A DNA stretch of 50,888 bases from Oscillospiraceae bacterium. GTDB taxonomy: Bacteria; Bacillota; Clostridia; Oscillospirales; Oscillospiraceae. The translations under genes and the position numbers were made by a program. The stretch covers positions 1-50,888 of the forward strand of contig JAFSRZ010000036.1 in NCBI GenBank assembly GCA_017445875.1, in the 5' to 3' direction. The notes beneath the pieces were generated by a model. It was not told where the DNA came from. It was given only the letters and a program-made list of their open reading frames with translations, and did no database searches. This document shows, piece by piece, positions 7,356 to 14,349 of the stretch. Position 1 is the first letter of the stretch. Every line of letters begins with the position of its first letter.

Positions 7356-8570
7356 TTATTGCATTTCCTGTATGCGGTCGGTCATAATGCGGAATCCCGC
7401 GTTCGTGAGTGCTTCCTTGATACTGCGAATCTGGTCAAAGTCGCGTGTCTCCATGCCGATTTTCAGGAAGCAACTGGAAATTGCCATATTCGCGTCGGAA
7501 CGTTCGTGATGGACGGAAACAACATTCGCGCCGCAGTCGGAGATAATCTTGCTGACGCCCACAAGCTGTCCGGGCTTGTCCTCCAAGGCGATTTGCAGGA
7601 CACTGTTCCGTCCGCCCATGACAAGTCCGCGTGTGATGACCCGTGATAAAATGTTCACGTCAATATTTCCGCCGGATACCAGACAGACGGCCTTTTTGCC
7701 CTCAATCGGCACCTTTCGGAACATCGCCGCCGCCACGCTGACGGCTCCCGCGCCCTCGGCAATCAATTTTTGTTGCTCGATAAGCGCCAGAATCGCCGCC
7801 GCGATTTCGTCCTCTGACACCGACACCATTTCGTCGACGTACTGCCGCGCCATTGCGTATGTTAAGTCTCCGGGCGTCTTGACGGCAATGCCGTCGGCGA
7901 ATGTCGCCACGGTGTCTAACGTAATAATACCGTCCTCCCGGAAACTGCGTACCATACTCGGCGCGTTCTCGGCCTGTACGCCGTAGACTTTGATATTGGG
8001 ATTCAGATTCTTAATGGCGAACGCCACACCCGCTAAAAGTCCGCCGCCGCCAACGGGTACGATAACCGCTTCCACGTCCGGCAACTGGTCGAGAATTTCC
8101 AGCCCGATAGTACCCTGTCCCGCCATGACAAGTTCATCGTTGAACGGGTGAATAAACGTCGCGCCGGTCTCCTGTTGCAGACGACACGCGTACTCATAGG
8201 CGTCGTCGTACGCGCCCGGCACGAGACGCACTTCCGCGCCCAGACGCTTTGTCGCCTCCACTTTGCTGATTGGCGCGCCGTCGGGCATACATACAATGCT
8301 GTGTGCGCCCATTTTCGTCGCCGACAGCGCCACGCCCTGCGCGTGATTCCCCGCCGAACACGCTAAAATACCCGCCGCACGCTGTTCGGGTGTCAGGGAC
8401 GCGATTTTGTTGTAAGCGCCCCGGAGTTTGAAACTGCCCGTGACCTGTAGATTTTCGGTTTTGAGGTAAATTTGCGCGTCGTGCCGGAGATTCTGCGCGT
8501 AAAGCAAGTCTGTTTTCCGCGCCACGCCCTTGAGCGTGTACGCGGCCTGATAAATTTTGTCGAGTGTCAT
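7356..8570 (-). CDS. ilvA: Threonine ammonia-lyase (threonine dehydratase)
   Basis: 404 residues. It converts L-threonine to 2-oxobutanoate and ammonia with pyridoxal phosphate. The PLP lysine is in TGSFKLRGAYNKI (about residue 48), the phosphate-binding glycine loop is VGGGGLLAGVAF, and SAGNHAQGVA is a further family motif. The C-terminal ~75 residues (LQIALEDKPGQLVGVSKII...) form one ACT domain, as in the single-ACT TdcB/IlvA type, so allosteric control by an amino acid is likely. It is first in the ilvA-ridA-acetyltransferase group, behind a good promoter at 8627-8656. Whether its role is biosynthetic (isoleucine) or catabolic is not settled by the sequence. Confidence 0.93.
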   Translation of the reverse strand: MTLDKIYQAAYTLKGVARKTDLLYAQNLRHDAQIYLKTENLQVTGSFKLRGAYNKIASLTPEQRAAGILACSAGNHAQGVALSATKMGAHSIVCMPDGAPISKVEATKRLGAEVRLVPGAYDDAYEYACRLQQETGATFIHPFNDELVMAGQGTIGLEILDQLPDVEAVIVPVGGGGLLAGVAFAIKNLNPNIKVYGVQAENAPSMVRSFREDGIITLDTVATFADGIAVKTPGDLTYAMARQYVDEMVSVSEDEIAAAILALIEQQKLIAEGAGAVSVAAAMFRKVPIEGKKAVCLVSGGNIDVNILSRVITRGLVMGGRNSVLQIALEDKPGQLVGVSKIISDCGANVVSVHHERSDANMAISSCFLKIGMETRDFDQIRSIKEALTNAGFRIMTDRIQEMQ

Positions 8571-8626
8571 AAATCCTCCCTGACGGCGGCGGAATCGCCG
8601 TCCGTCTGTTGTAAACTTCCTGTGCT

Positions 8627-8656
8627 ATCGTAACCGCAATGGACAGCGTTTGTCAA
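8627..8656 (-). promoter_or_regulatory. Promoter of the ilvA-ridA group
   Basis: TTGACA (8651-8656), 18 bp, TACGAT (8627-8632) on the minus strand. A GACGGCG/CGCCGTC hairpin (8582-8588, 8596-8602) lies in the leader just before the ilvA ribosome site. Confidence 0.7.
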
Positions 8657-8689
8657 GAGCGGACGTAAATTTTCCGGGTGTTCGCTTCT

Positions 8690-8733
8690 CTGTCGCCTAC
8701 GGCGACATGTGCCGGGCGGGGGCGAAACCCCGG
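8690..8733. repeat. Intergenic palindromic repeat, family A (single unit)
   Basis: CTCTGTCGCCTACGGCGACATGT followed by GCCGGGCGGGGGCGA. It is one module of the family seen at 4967-5070 and at the right edge. Confidence 0.7.
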
Positions 8734-8742
8734 ACAGCGAAA

Positions 8743-8776
8743 CCCCCGCGAACAGGGGCGGCCTGTCTCGCGGGGG
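8743..8776 (-). terminator. Terminator of rplU-prp-rpmA
   Basis: CCCCCGCGA (8743-8751) pairs with TCGCGGGGG (8768-8776). Read on the minus strand it follows the rpmA stop and is trailed by TTTCGC. Confidence 0.7.
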
Positions 8777-8788
8777 AATGTCGGTACA

Positions 8789-9070
8789 TTATTCGGCGAC
8801 GTAGACAGAGGCCTGTTTGCGGTCGCGTCCCATGCGCTCGAAACGGAGTTTGCCGTCGACACGGGCGTAGAGCGTATCGTCACTGCCAATGCCGACATTG
8901 AGGCCGGGATGAATCCGGGTGCCGCGCTGGCGTACGAGAATATTACCGGCTTTGACAAACTGTCCGTCGGCACGCTTCGCGCCCAGACGCTTGGCTTTGG
9001 AGTCGCGGCCGTTTTTGGTGGAACCGCCGCCCTTTTTGTGAGCGAAAAATTGCAAACCAATCTGAATCAT
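8789..9070 (-). CDS. rpmA: 50S ribosomal protein L27 with cleavable N-terminal extension
   Basis: 93 residues. L27 lies near the peptidyl transferase centre. The ATG at 9068-9070 gives [20 protein letters not shown]. The segment up to FF is the Bacillota-type N-terminal extension, removed by Prp after the second Phe to expose AHKKGGGS. The core ([34 protein letters not shown]) is canonical. The reading frame stays open upstream into prp but the sequence there is unrelated to L27. It is third in the operon after rplU and prp. Confidence 0.96.
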   Translation of the reverse strand: MIQIGLQFFAHKKGGGSTKNGRDSKAKRLGAKRADGQFVKAGNILVRQRGTRIHPGLNVGIGSDDTLYARVDGKLRFERMGRDRKQASVYVAE

Positions 9071-9099
9071 GGTGAAATCCCCCTTCTTATCGTAATTCG

Positions 9100-9435
9100 T
9101 CACGCTTCCTCGTAGACTTCCACGGAATCCGGGTACTCGCTGTGCAACTGCGAAAGGTAGACCATCAGCCCCGCCATTAAGGCCTGTGTGGTCTCCTCCA
9201 GCTCCGGGGAAAGCCCGCCGGGCAGACGGAACGCAATCGACGGCGTTTCCGCCTCCCGCACCCGCACCGACGCCGCCAGACCTAACACGTCGTTGACCGT
9301 GGCTTCCAGATACCGTATGGCGCTCGTGACGGCGGCACACACAATATCTGTCCCGGCCTCGGCGTGTCCGCTGTGGCCTTCACAGGTGAATCCGGTAATC
9401 CTGTCCCGGTCGGTACGGAATTTGACAGTCGTCAT
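9100..9435 (-). CDS. prp: Ribosomal-processing cysteine protease Prp
   Basis: 111 residues from the ATG at 9433-9435, separated by one base from the rplU stop (translational coupling). Prp cuts the N-terminal extension of L27, a step required in Bacillota whose L27 carries it. The expected catalytic pair is present: His in [17 protein letters not shown] and Cys in the same motif, 12 residues apart. The placement between L21 and L27 genes matches B. subtilis ysxB, and the substrate motif LQFF|A is present in the adjacent rpmA. Confidence 0.93.
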   Translation of the reverse strand: MTTVKFRTDRDRITGFTCEGHSGHAEAGTDIVCAAVTSAIRYLEATVNDVLGLAASVRVREAETPSIAFRLPGGLSPELEETTQALMAGLMVYLSQLHSEYPDSVEVYEEA

Positions 9436-9436
9436 G

Positions 9437-9748
9437 TCAGACGCTGATTTTGCCGATTTCGACTTTGGTATAGGGCTGGCGGTGTCCCTGACGGCGGCGG
9501 TAGCCCTTCTTGGGATTGTACTTGAACACGCGGATTTTCTTCCCCTTGCCGTTCTTGACAATCTTACCCTCGACGGACGCGCCCTCCACGACGGGCGTAC
9601 CGAAACGGGGGTTGTCGCCGTCCAGAATCGCAAGCACCCGGTCAAAGGTCACGGTGTCGCCCGCTTCCTGTCCGAGCTTCTCAATGTAGATGACATCGCC
9701 CTCGGCGACCTTGTACTGTTTCCCTCCGGTCACAATAATCGCGTTCAT
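9437..9748 (-). CDS. rplU: 50S ribosomal protein L21
   Basis: 103 residues, full length. N-terminus [18 protein letters not shown] and the basic C-terminal part [24 protein letters not shown] are diagnostic. It binds 23S rRNA. It is first of three genes (rplU-prp-rpmA) behind a consensus promoter and a structured leader. Confidence 0.97.
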   Translation of the reverse strand: MNAIIVTGGKQYKVAEGDVIYIEKLGQEAGDTVTFDRVLAILDGDNPRFGTPVVEGASVEGKIVKNGKGKKIRVFKYNPKKGYRRRQGHRQPYTKVEIGKISV

Positions 9749-9828
9749 TTGCTGGCTCTCTCCTTTATAACGGTCTCGCTCTCGCGGGCGGCGTACGGCG
9801 ACGCGCTTGTGACCCGTTCAAAGCGGTT
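9749..9828 (-). ncRNA. Probable L21 leader (ribosomal protein autoregulatory 5' UTR)
   Basis: About 80 nt lie between the predicted transcription start (near 9827) and the rplU ATG. They contain several complementary GC-rich segments and ACCGTTATAAAGGAGAGAG just before the start, as in Bacillota L21 leaders. I did not fold it; assignment is by position and general resemblance. Confidence 0.5.
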
Positions 9829-9833
9829 TTCAA

Positions 9834-9862
9834 AGTATACCAGTCCGCGCCCCGATTGTCAA
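9834..9862 (-). promoter_or_regulatory. Promoter of rplU-prp-rpmA
   Basis: TTGACA (9857-9862), 17-bp spacer, TATACT (9834-9839) on the minus strand: near-perfect sigma-A promoter. Confidence 0.88.
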
Positions 9863-9912
9863 CGCTTTTTTGAAAAAATTCCGTCCGCGCCGGGGAAAAG
9901 TCAAATCTGTAC

Positions 9913-9941
9913 TTGCCTGTCGGCGCTGACGGGTGTATAAT
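9913..9941 (+). promoter_or_regulatory. Promoter of the GH17-type gene
   Basis: TTGCCT (9913-9918), 17-bp spacer, TATAAT (9936-9941), about 65 bp before the start codon. Confidence 0.75.
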
Positions 9942-10008
9942 TACAGAATATCCGCAAGGGTACGCACGAACCCGCTTTCCGTGGCTGACACTTGAAGGAG
10001 GCGATTGC

Positions 10009-11640
10009 ATGAAAAAATTAAGCGTTTTCTTAATTCCGCCGCTTATCCTGTTGATAAGTCTGCTGGCCTGTAGCGTCTCGTCCGGCGCGGGAAGTGTTCC
10101 TGTCATCGCGCTGACTTACGTCCCCGCTTACGGAGAGAAAGCCCCGTTTCAGGGCATTGTGTTCACGGAGGACGGGAGCGCCTTTGACCCGTCCGCGTAT
10201 CGAATCTCCCTCTACCTGCAAATCACGGAGGGCGGTACCTATTACGTAAAACCCACTTACGATACCCCTTACGCCGTTGTCGCTCAAGACGGTTCCTTTT
10301 CCGTTACCTACGTCACGGGCGGCGTTGACGAACAGGCGCAAATTCTCCATCTGATGTTGATTCCGTCCTCGTATACGCCCGGCGCTTCGTACGCGGAGAC
10401 AAAAAATGTGGCGCTGGATTATGTAAAGGTGACGCGCACACAGGACAAAGACGCGTTGCCGGTTGTCGCGCCAAACCGTCAGCCCCCGACGCTCAAACCG
10501 GGAGACATCGCGCCCGCCATGCCGTCGGGACTGTTGCCGGTGTCGCGGGACAAAATCGCGCTGGATTTGGGTCTCTATACCAACGGCGGCGCGGCGGGAA
10601 GCGCGTTAAGCGCCGATTTGGTGCGCCAGCATTTGGACGCCGTGTCGGACTTCTGCGACACCGTGCGCTTTTACGGTTCGGCGGGGGAACTCGACAAAGC
10701 GTACAAAATCGCGCATGATATGGGCTTCGCCGTGCTGGGAAACGCGTGGCTCGACAGGGACAAGGCCTCCAATCAGACGGAGTTGGACGCCCTGATTGAA
10801 CATTGCAACAAGGGTCACTGTAAAATCGCCATTGTGGGCAGTGAGGTGCTTTTGCGCGGCGATTTGACCGCCGGGGAACTCGTGGAAGCGATACAATATG
10901 TCCGGGAACGTCTGACGGATAAAACGATTCCGGTCACGACCGCCGACAGCGTGGACAAATTGCGTGATACGCCGTCCGTACGCAACGCCTGCAATCTGCT
11001 TCTTCCGAACTGTTACCCGTACTGGGGCGGGTCTGACATCGAACACGCGGCGGAGCATTTCATAGACAATATGAAGGCGCTGGAGGCTGTCAGCAGCGGG
11101 AAGGAAATTTTAGTGTCCGAAACGGGCTGGCCGACCGCCGGACAGGGGAACGCCGGAGACGCCGCCGCCGCGCAGTATTACGCCGCAATCCGGGAATGGT
11201 CGCTTTCCGGTAACACGCAAATTCTGTATTTCGCCTCCGCCGACGAGCCGTGGAAGGCCTCCACCGACGAGGGCGAAGCGGGCGCGCATTGGGGATTCAT
11301 GACGACCGCTTTGTCTCTCAAAGACTGCTACCGGAATTTGAATCCGTTCCAAGAGAAGTACGCCATAGCCTATACTGGCAGTGACGGTACATCCGCGACG
11401 GCGACGCTGACGAACAACACCGGCACGTCCGTCGAAATCTCGTACTGTCTCGCGGCGTACAACGCCGCCGGGCGCATGCTGTCCTGCAATGTGGTGTCGA
11501 AGTCGTTGAACGTCGCGGAAAGTGTCCCGCTGACCGTCACGCACGCCGGAGGCGGCACTGTGTCGGAAATCCGGGCGTTTGTTCTCGACGCGGCTACCTT
11601 TGCCCCGCTCCGCGCCGCGTCCGTCAAAAAAGTCGGATAG
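10009..11640 (+). CDS. GH17-like glucanase lipoprotein
   Basis: 543 residues from the ATG at 10009, with GAAGGAGG 9 bp upstream. The signal peptide ends in a lipobox-like LISLLAC, so it is probably lipid-anchored outside the cell. Residues ~30-150 form a beta-rich domain of unknown type. Residues ~180-455 resemble the GH17 / COG5309 (beta/alpha)8 beta-1,3-glucanases: LDLGLYTNGG at strand 1, TVRFYGSAGELDKAYKIAHDMGFAVLGNAW, acid/base Glu in VGSEVLLRGD, LLPNCYPYWGG, and the nucleophile Glu in SETGWPTAGQGN. The usual Asn before the acid/base Glu (VGNE) is Ser here. The last ~95 residues form an Ig-like domain. It probably acts on beta-1,3-glucan or a related polymer; activity is uncertain because of the VGSE change. 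Confidence 0.8.
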   Translation: MKKLSVFLIPPLILLISLLACSVSSGAGSVPVIALTYVPAYGEKAPFQGIVFTEDGSAFDPSAYRISLYLQITEGGTYYVKPTYDTPYAVVAQDGSFSVTYVTGGVDEQAQILHLMLIPSSYTPGASYAETKNVALDYVKVTRTQDKDALPVVAPNRQPPTLKPGDIAPAMPSGLLPVSRDKIALDLGLYTNGGAAGSALSADLVRQHLDAVSDFCDTVRFYGSAGELDKAYKIAHDMGFAVLGNAWLDRDKASNQTELDALIEHCNKGHCKIAIVGSEVLLRGDLTAGELVEAIQYVRERLTDKTIPVTTADSVDKLRDTPSVRNACNLLLPNCYPYWGGSDIEHAAEHFIDNMKALEAVSSGKEILVSETGWPTAGQGNAGDAAAAQYYAAIREWSLSGNTQILYFASADEPWKASTDEGEAGAHWGFMTTALSLKDCYRNLNPFQEKYAIAYTGSDGTSATATLTNNTGTSVEISYCLAAYNAAGRMLSCNVVSKSLNVAESVPLTVTHAGGGTVSEIRAFVLDAATFAPLRAASVKKVG

Positions 11641-11652
11641 TCTCAAAATTTG

Positions 11653-11681
11653 TTGAGGCGGCGCGGAAACTGTGGTATACT
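11653..11681 (+). promoter_or_regulatory. Promoter of the Gly-Tyr-repeat protein gene
   Basis: TTGAGG (11653-11658), 17-bp spacer, TATACT (11676-11681); AAGGAAG and the ATG at 11705 follow closely. Confidence 0.7.
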
Positions 11682-11704
11682 GCCGTCGAAAGGAAGTGTA
11701 TCCC

Positions 11705-12559
11705 ATGACAGAGACACAAGAGCGGACACCGCTTTCCCGGAAGTTATACGGACTGCTTGCGGCGTGTTGTCTGATATGTGCCGTGTGCGGGTACGTTGTC
11801 GGGACACGTGCGGGGGAATCTCGCGGGGCGGTCGACGGCTACGAAAGCGGTTACACGGAGGGGACAAACGCCGGATACGACAGCGGCAAAAAAGACGGCT
11901 ATCAAGAGGGATACGACGCGGCGGGGAGCGGTTACGACAACGGCTATCAGGCCGGGACAGAGGCCGGATATCAGACAGGATACGAGGAAGGCCGGAAAGC
12001 CGGATACGAATCCGGTCAGGCGGACGGATACGCCAGCGGCGAGGCCGCCGGATACAAACAGGGATACCAAGTCGGTTACGAGGAAGGCGGCGGTATCGGC
12101 TACGATAACGGCTATAAAGACGGTTCCGGTGTCGGCTACGACAGCGGCTATAAGGCCGGTTCTGATGTCGGCTACGACAACGGTTACAAAGCGGGTTCCG
12201 ATGTCGGCTACGACAACGGTTACAAAGCGGGTTCCGATGTCGGCTACGATAACGGCTACAAGGCCGGACAAACGGCGGCAGCGTCACGTTCCACGCCGTC
12301 CAGCGGTGCAACAAAATCCGCGCCATCGTCTGGGAGTTCGTCAAATGCCGCTGTATCGTCGGGCAACGCGTCCAGCGCGGCGACAACGCCGGGCAACGCG
12401 TCCAATACGGCGAAAGCGTCCGGCAAAACGGTCTATGTCACGAAAACCGGGAAGCGCTACCATTACGACAACCATTGCAACGGCGGCACCTACTATGAAT
12501 CCACGCTTGACGAGGCCGAACAACGCGGCTTGACGCCCTGTCAAAAGTGCGTCAAATAA
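11705..12559 (+). CDS. Membrane-anchored GY-repeat protein with Cys/His C-terminal motif
   Basis: 284 residues from ATG 11705. A short cytoplasmic N-terminus is followed by one membrane segment (LYGLLAACCLICAVCGYVVG), then ~150 residues of degenerate 4- and 12-residue repeats (GYxxGYxxG). The last units are near-perfect GYDNGYKAGSDV copies encoded by 36-bp DNA repeats. A Ser/Ala/Asn linker leads to a C-terminal ~40-residue motif: VYVTKTGKRYHYDNHC, EAEQRGLTPCQKC. This H-x4-H-C / C-x2-C arrangement looks like the small putative metal-binding tail found at the ends of several Gram-positive secreted nucleases and lipoproteins. The repeat region may form a stalk. No function is assigned. The final 26 bp of the gene recur at 13547-13572, beyond the next gene. 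Confidence 0.75.
   Translation: MTETQERTPLSRKLYGLLAACCLICAVCGYVVGTRAGESRGAVDGYESGYTEGTNAGYDSGKKDGYQEGYDAAGSGYDNGYQAGTEAGYQTGYEEGRKAGYESGQADGYASGEAAGYKQGYQVGYEEGGGIGYDNGYKDGSGVGYDSGYKAGSDVGYDNGYKAGSDVGYDNGYKAGSDVGYDNGYKAGQTAAASRSTPSSGATKSAPSSGSSSNAAVSSGNASSAATTPGNASNTAKASGKTVYVTKTGKRYHYDNHCNGGTYYESTLDEAEQRGLTPCQKCVK
12534..12559 (+). repeat. 26-bp direct repeat, left copy
   Basis: It encodes the end of the preceding protein (PCQKCVK, stop). It is identical to 13547-13572; the methyltransferase gene lies between the copies (1,013-bp period). Confidence 0.9.
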
Positions 12560-12646
12560 CAAGAGATGAACGTGTAACCGCTGTCATGCCCATATCAGCG
12601 CAACGGCGGATAGGAACACGTCTATCACAAAGAAGGGGCAGTATCT

Positions 12647-13534
12647 ATGAGTGAATTATGCAAACGGGTACAATGGCTGGATTCCATACTGGACACGGAC
12701 AAAATAATTTCCGGGGAGTTCAATTCCATCAGGGACATTAAACTCTATTACGCGATAAACCGCATTCCCTACAGGCTCTGGCACTCCCGCGAGGGCTTTA
12801 TGCACTTCCGCGTGAGCAAGGACGGCACATTCTCCAACGATGATATTTATTATCAGCCGGACACGATTTCCGGGTATATTCCGCCCATGTCCCGTGTGCT
12901 GGAACTCGGTCCCGGACAGGGCGCGAACCTGCTCTATCTCGCCGGACGCCATCCCGATTCCTATTTCTGCGGCGTGGACTTGCTCCCCGCCAAATTCAAA
13001 GACCCCCCGTCGAATCTGCGTATCATCAAGCGCGACTACTCCGACATGTCCAATTTCCCGGACAACGTCTTTGACGTGGCTTACGCCATTGAGACCATTG
13101 TACACAGTTCGCAAAAGGACAGGATTTTCAAAGAGGTTTACCGCGTCCTGAAACCCGGCGGCGTGTTCATCGTGTATGATTATACATTGCTGCATGAATA
13201 CGCCAATTACGACCCGTTGACCCAAAAGGCAATAGCGCTTATCTCGAAAGGCGGAACTTCCCCGCTGATTGAATCAGAAACGGCTTGGCGGAATTACTTC
13301 ACATCGAACGGCTTCCGCGAGGAGAAAGCCGGGGACTTGTCGGAGCGGATACTGCCCGACTTGAAGCGTCTGCAACGCAAGTCCGAGCGCGTCCTGAAGT
13401 ACCCGAACCGCACGAAATGGGCATTCCGGTTGTTCCCGTCGCTGTTCGCAAACAATGCTCTGCTCGCTTATCTGACGCACGACGCCTGTCAAGAGGGCGT
13501 GTTCCACTACAAAGAATGGATATTCCGCAAGTGA
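12647..13534 (+). CDS. Class I SAM-dependent methyltransferase
   Basis: 295 residues, ATG at 12647 behind AGAAGGGG. It is a Methyltransf_11-type Rossmann enzyme: motif I LELGPGQGANLLYLAGRHP (about residues 84-102), motif II acidic end CGVDLL, FPDNVFDVAYAIETIVHS (motif post II/IV) and VYRVLKPGGVFIVYDY. The ~75 residues before the core and ~110 after it are not recognised and probably define the substrate; such layouts occur in small-molecule and sterol/ubiquinone-type methyltransferases. No clear promoter is visible in the 87 bp upstream, so read-through from the preceding gene is possible. The gene and its flanks sit between 26-bp direct repeats. Confidence 0.85.
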   Translation: MSELCKRVQWLDSILDTDKIISGEFNSIRDIKLYYAINRIPYRLWHSREGFMHFRVSKDGTFSNDDIYYQPDTISGYIPPMSRVLELGPGQGANLLYLAGRHPDSYFCGVDLLPAKFKDPPSNLRIIKRDYSDMSNFPDNVFDVAYAIETIVHSSQKDRIFKEVYRVLKPGGVFIVYDYTLLHEYANYDPLTQKAIALISKGGTSPLIESETAWRNYFTSNGFREEKAGDLSERILPDLKRLQRKSERVLKYPNRTKWAFRLFPSLFANNALLAYLTHDACQEGVFHYKEWIFRK

Positions 13535-13546
13535 CGCAAAGCAAGC

Positions 13547-13572
13547 CGCCCTGTCAAAAGTGCGTCAAATAA
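13547..13572 (+). repeat. 26-bp direct repeat, right copy
   Basis: A perfect second copy of the 3' end of the GY-repeat gene, including its stop codon, in a place where no such protein is encoded upstream. It looks like a remnant of a duplicated or replaced paralogue. Confidence 0.9.
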
Positions 13573-13583
13573 TGTGAAAAATT

Positions 13584-13610
13584 CTGTCCGGACGGAACAC
13601 GCCCGGACAG
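13584..13610. terminator. Bidirectional terminator
   Basis: CTGTCCGG (13584-13591) pairs with CCGGACAG (13603-13610). TTTTT follows on the minus side (PII-like gene) and GTTTCGTTT on the plus side (methyltransferase). Confidence 0.8.
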
Positions 13611-13618
13611 AGTTTCGT

Positions 13619-14335
13619 TTACTTGTTCTCCGTCCCGGCGGACGCTTCCGGGGGCGTGGGTTCGTCGTCTTGGTCGAGCAGTCGCAGTCCCGCCGTGCTG
13701 GTCACGGGCAGTGAAAATACAATCGACTGCGCCTGTGTCTCCATACCCGCCTTTTCCATCACGGATTTCATGATAGCGTTTTTTCCGGCGGTTTTCGTGA
13801 CAATCAACGTAATGTCCTTTTCGGCGGCGAGCGAAATGCCCAGAAACTTTTCGGCGCGTTCCATGCCCGTGCCGCGTGCGTGCAGGACTGTCCCGCCGTG
13901 TGCGCCCGCCTCTCGCGCCGCGTCCATGACAAGTTCATTGTAGCCCTGATTGCTGATGACGATTAAGAGTTCCCGGTTGGTGCCTTGCATGACGCTTTCT
14001 TCCCCCTTTGTCCAGTTCTGCCCGTCGACCATGAAGCGGAGTTCCCGCTTCCCGCCGATACTGCTCATGGGTACGGTAAACGCGATTCCGGTACCCGGAA
14101 TGTCAATGCGTATTTTCTGTTCGAGGTCACGCTTGAGGGATTTCCACGTCTGTTCCGTGACCACGGACAGCGCTAAAGCGCGTTCCGAACCCGTCAGCCC
14201 TAACAGGCTTAACACTTCTCCGCTTGCGGTACCGTGTCCAAGCGCAATCATGTTCACGTAGACTTGGTGCAGACGGTAGAGGGAGATAAAATCCCGAAGG
14301 CGTCGCCTGTCCATGACTGTCACCATGAGATACAT
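13619..14335 (-). CDS. PII-like protein paired with DUF1538
   Basis: 238 residues, ATG at 14333-14335 behind AAGGAGGGAG. It looks like two ferredoxin-like halves of the PII/GlnB type. The first is residues ~1-110 (YLMVTVMDRRRLRDFISLYRL). The second is ~125-225 (ELLIVISNQGYNELVMDAAREAGAHGGTVLHARGTG, then DITLIVTKTAGKNAIMKSVMEKAG), with a loop resembling the PII T-loop region. PII proteins sense nucleotides and 2-oxoglutarate and bind transporters. It follows the DUF1538 membrane protein by 14 bp, suggesting it regulates that protein. The tandem-PII reading is by eye. Confidence 0.72.
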   Translation of the reverse strand: MYLMVTVMDRRRLRDFISLYRLHQVYVNMIALGHGTASGEVLSLLGLTGSERALALSVVTEQTWKSLKRDLEQKIRIDIPGTGIAFTVPMSSIGGKRELRFMVDGQNWTKGEESVMQGTNRELLIVISNQGYNELVMDAAREAGAHGGTVLHARGTGMERAEKFLGISLAAEKDITLIVTKTAGKNAIMKSVMEKAGMETQAQSIVFSLPVTSTAGLRLLDQDDEPTPPEASAGTENK

Positions 14336-14349
14336 GTTCGTCTCCCTCC

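Noticed and set aside
9071-9340. Long N-terminal extension of L27
   Set aside because: The frame is open but overlaps prp out of frame; the ATG at 9070 gives the normal L27 with its FF extension.
13285-13572. Plus-strand open frame ending in PCQKCVK, as if a second Cys-tail protein
   Set aside because: Only the last seven codons are shared with the GY-repeat protein; the rest is an out-of-frame reading of the methyltransferase gene. I treat the tail as a repeat remnant.
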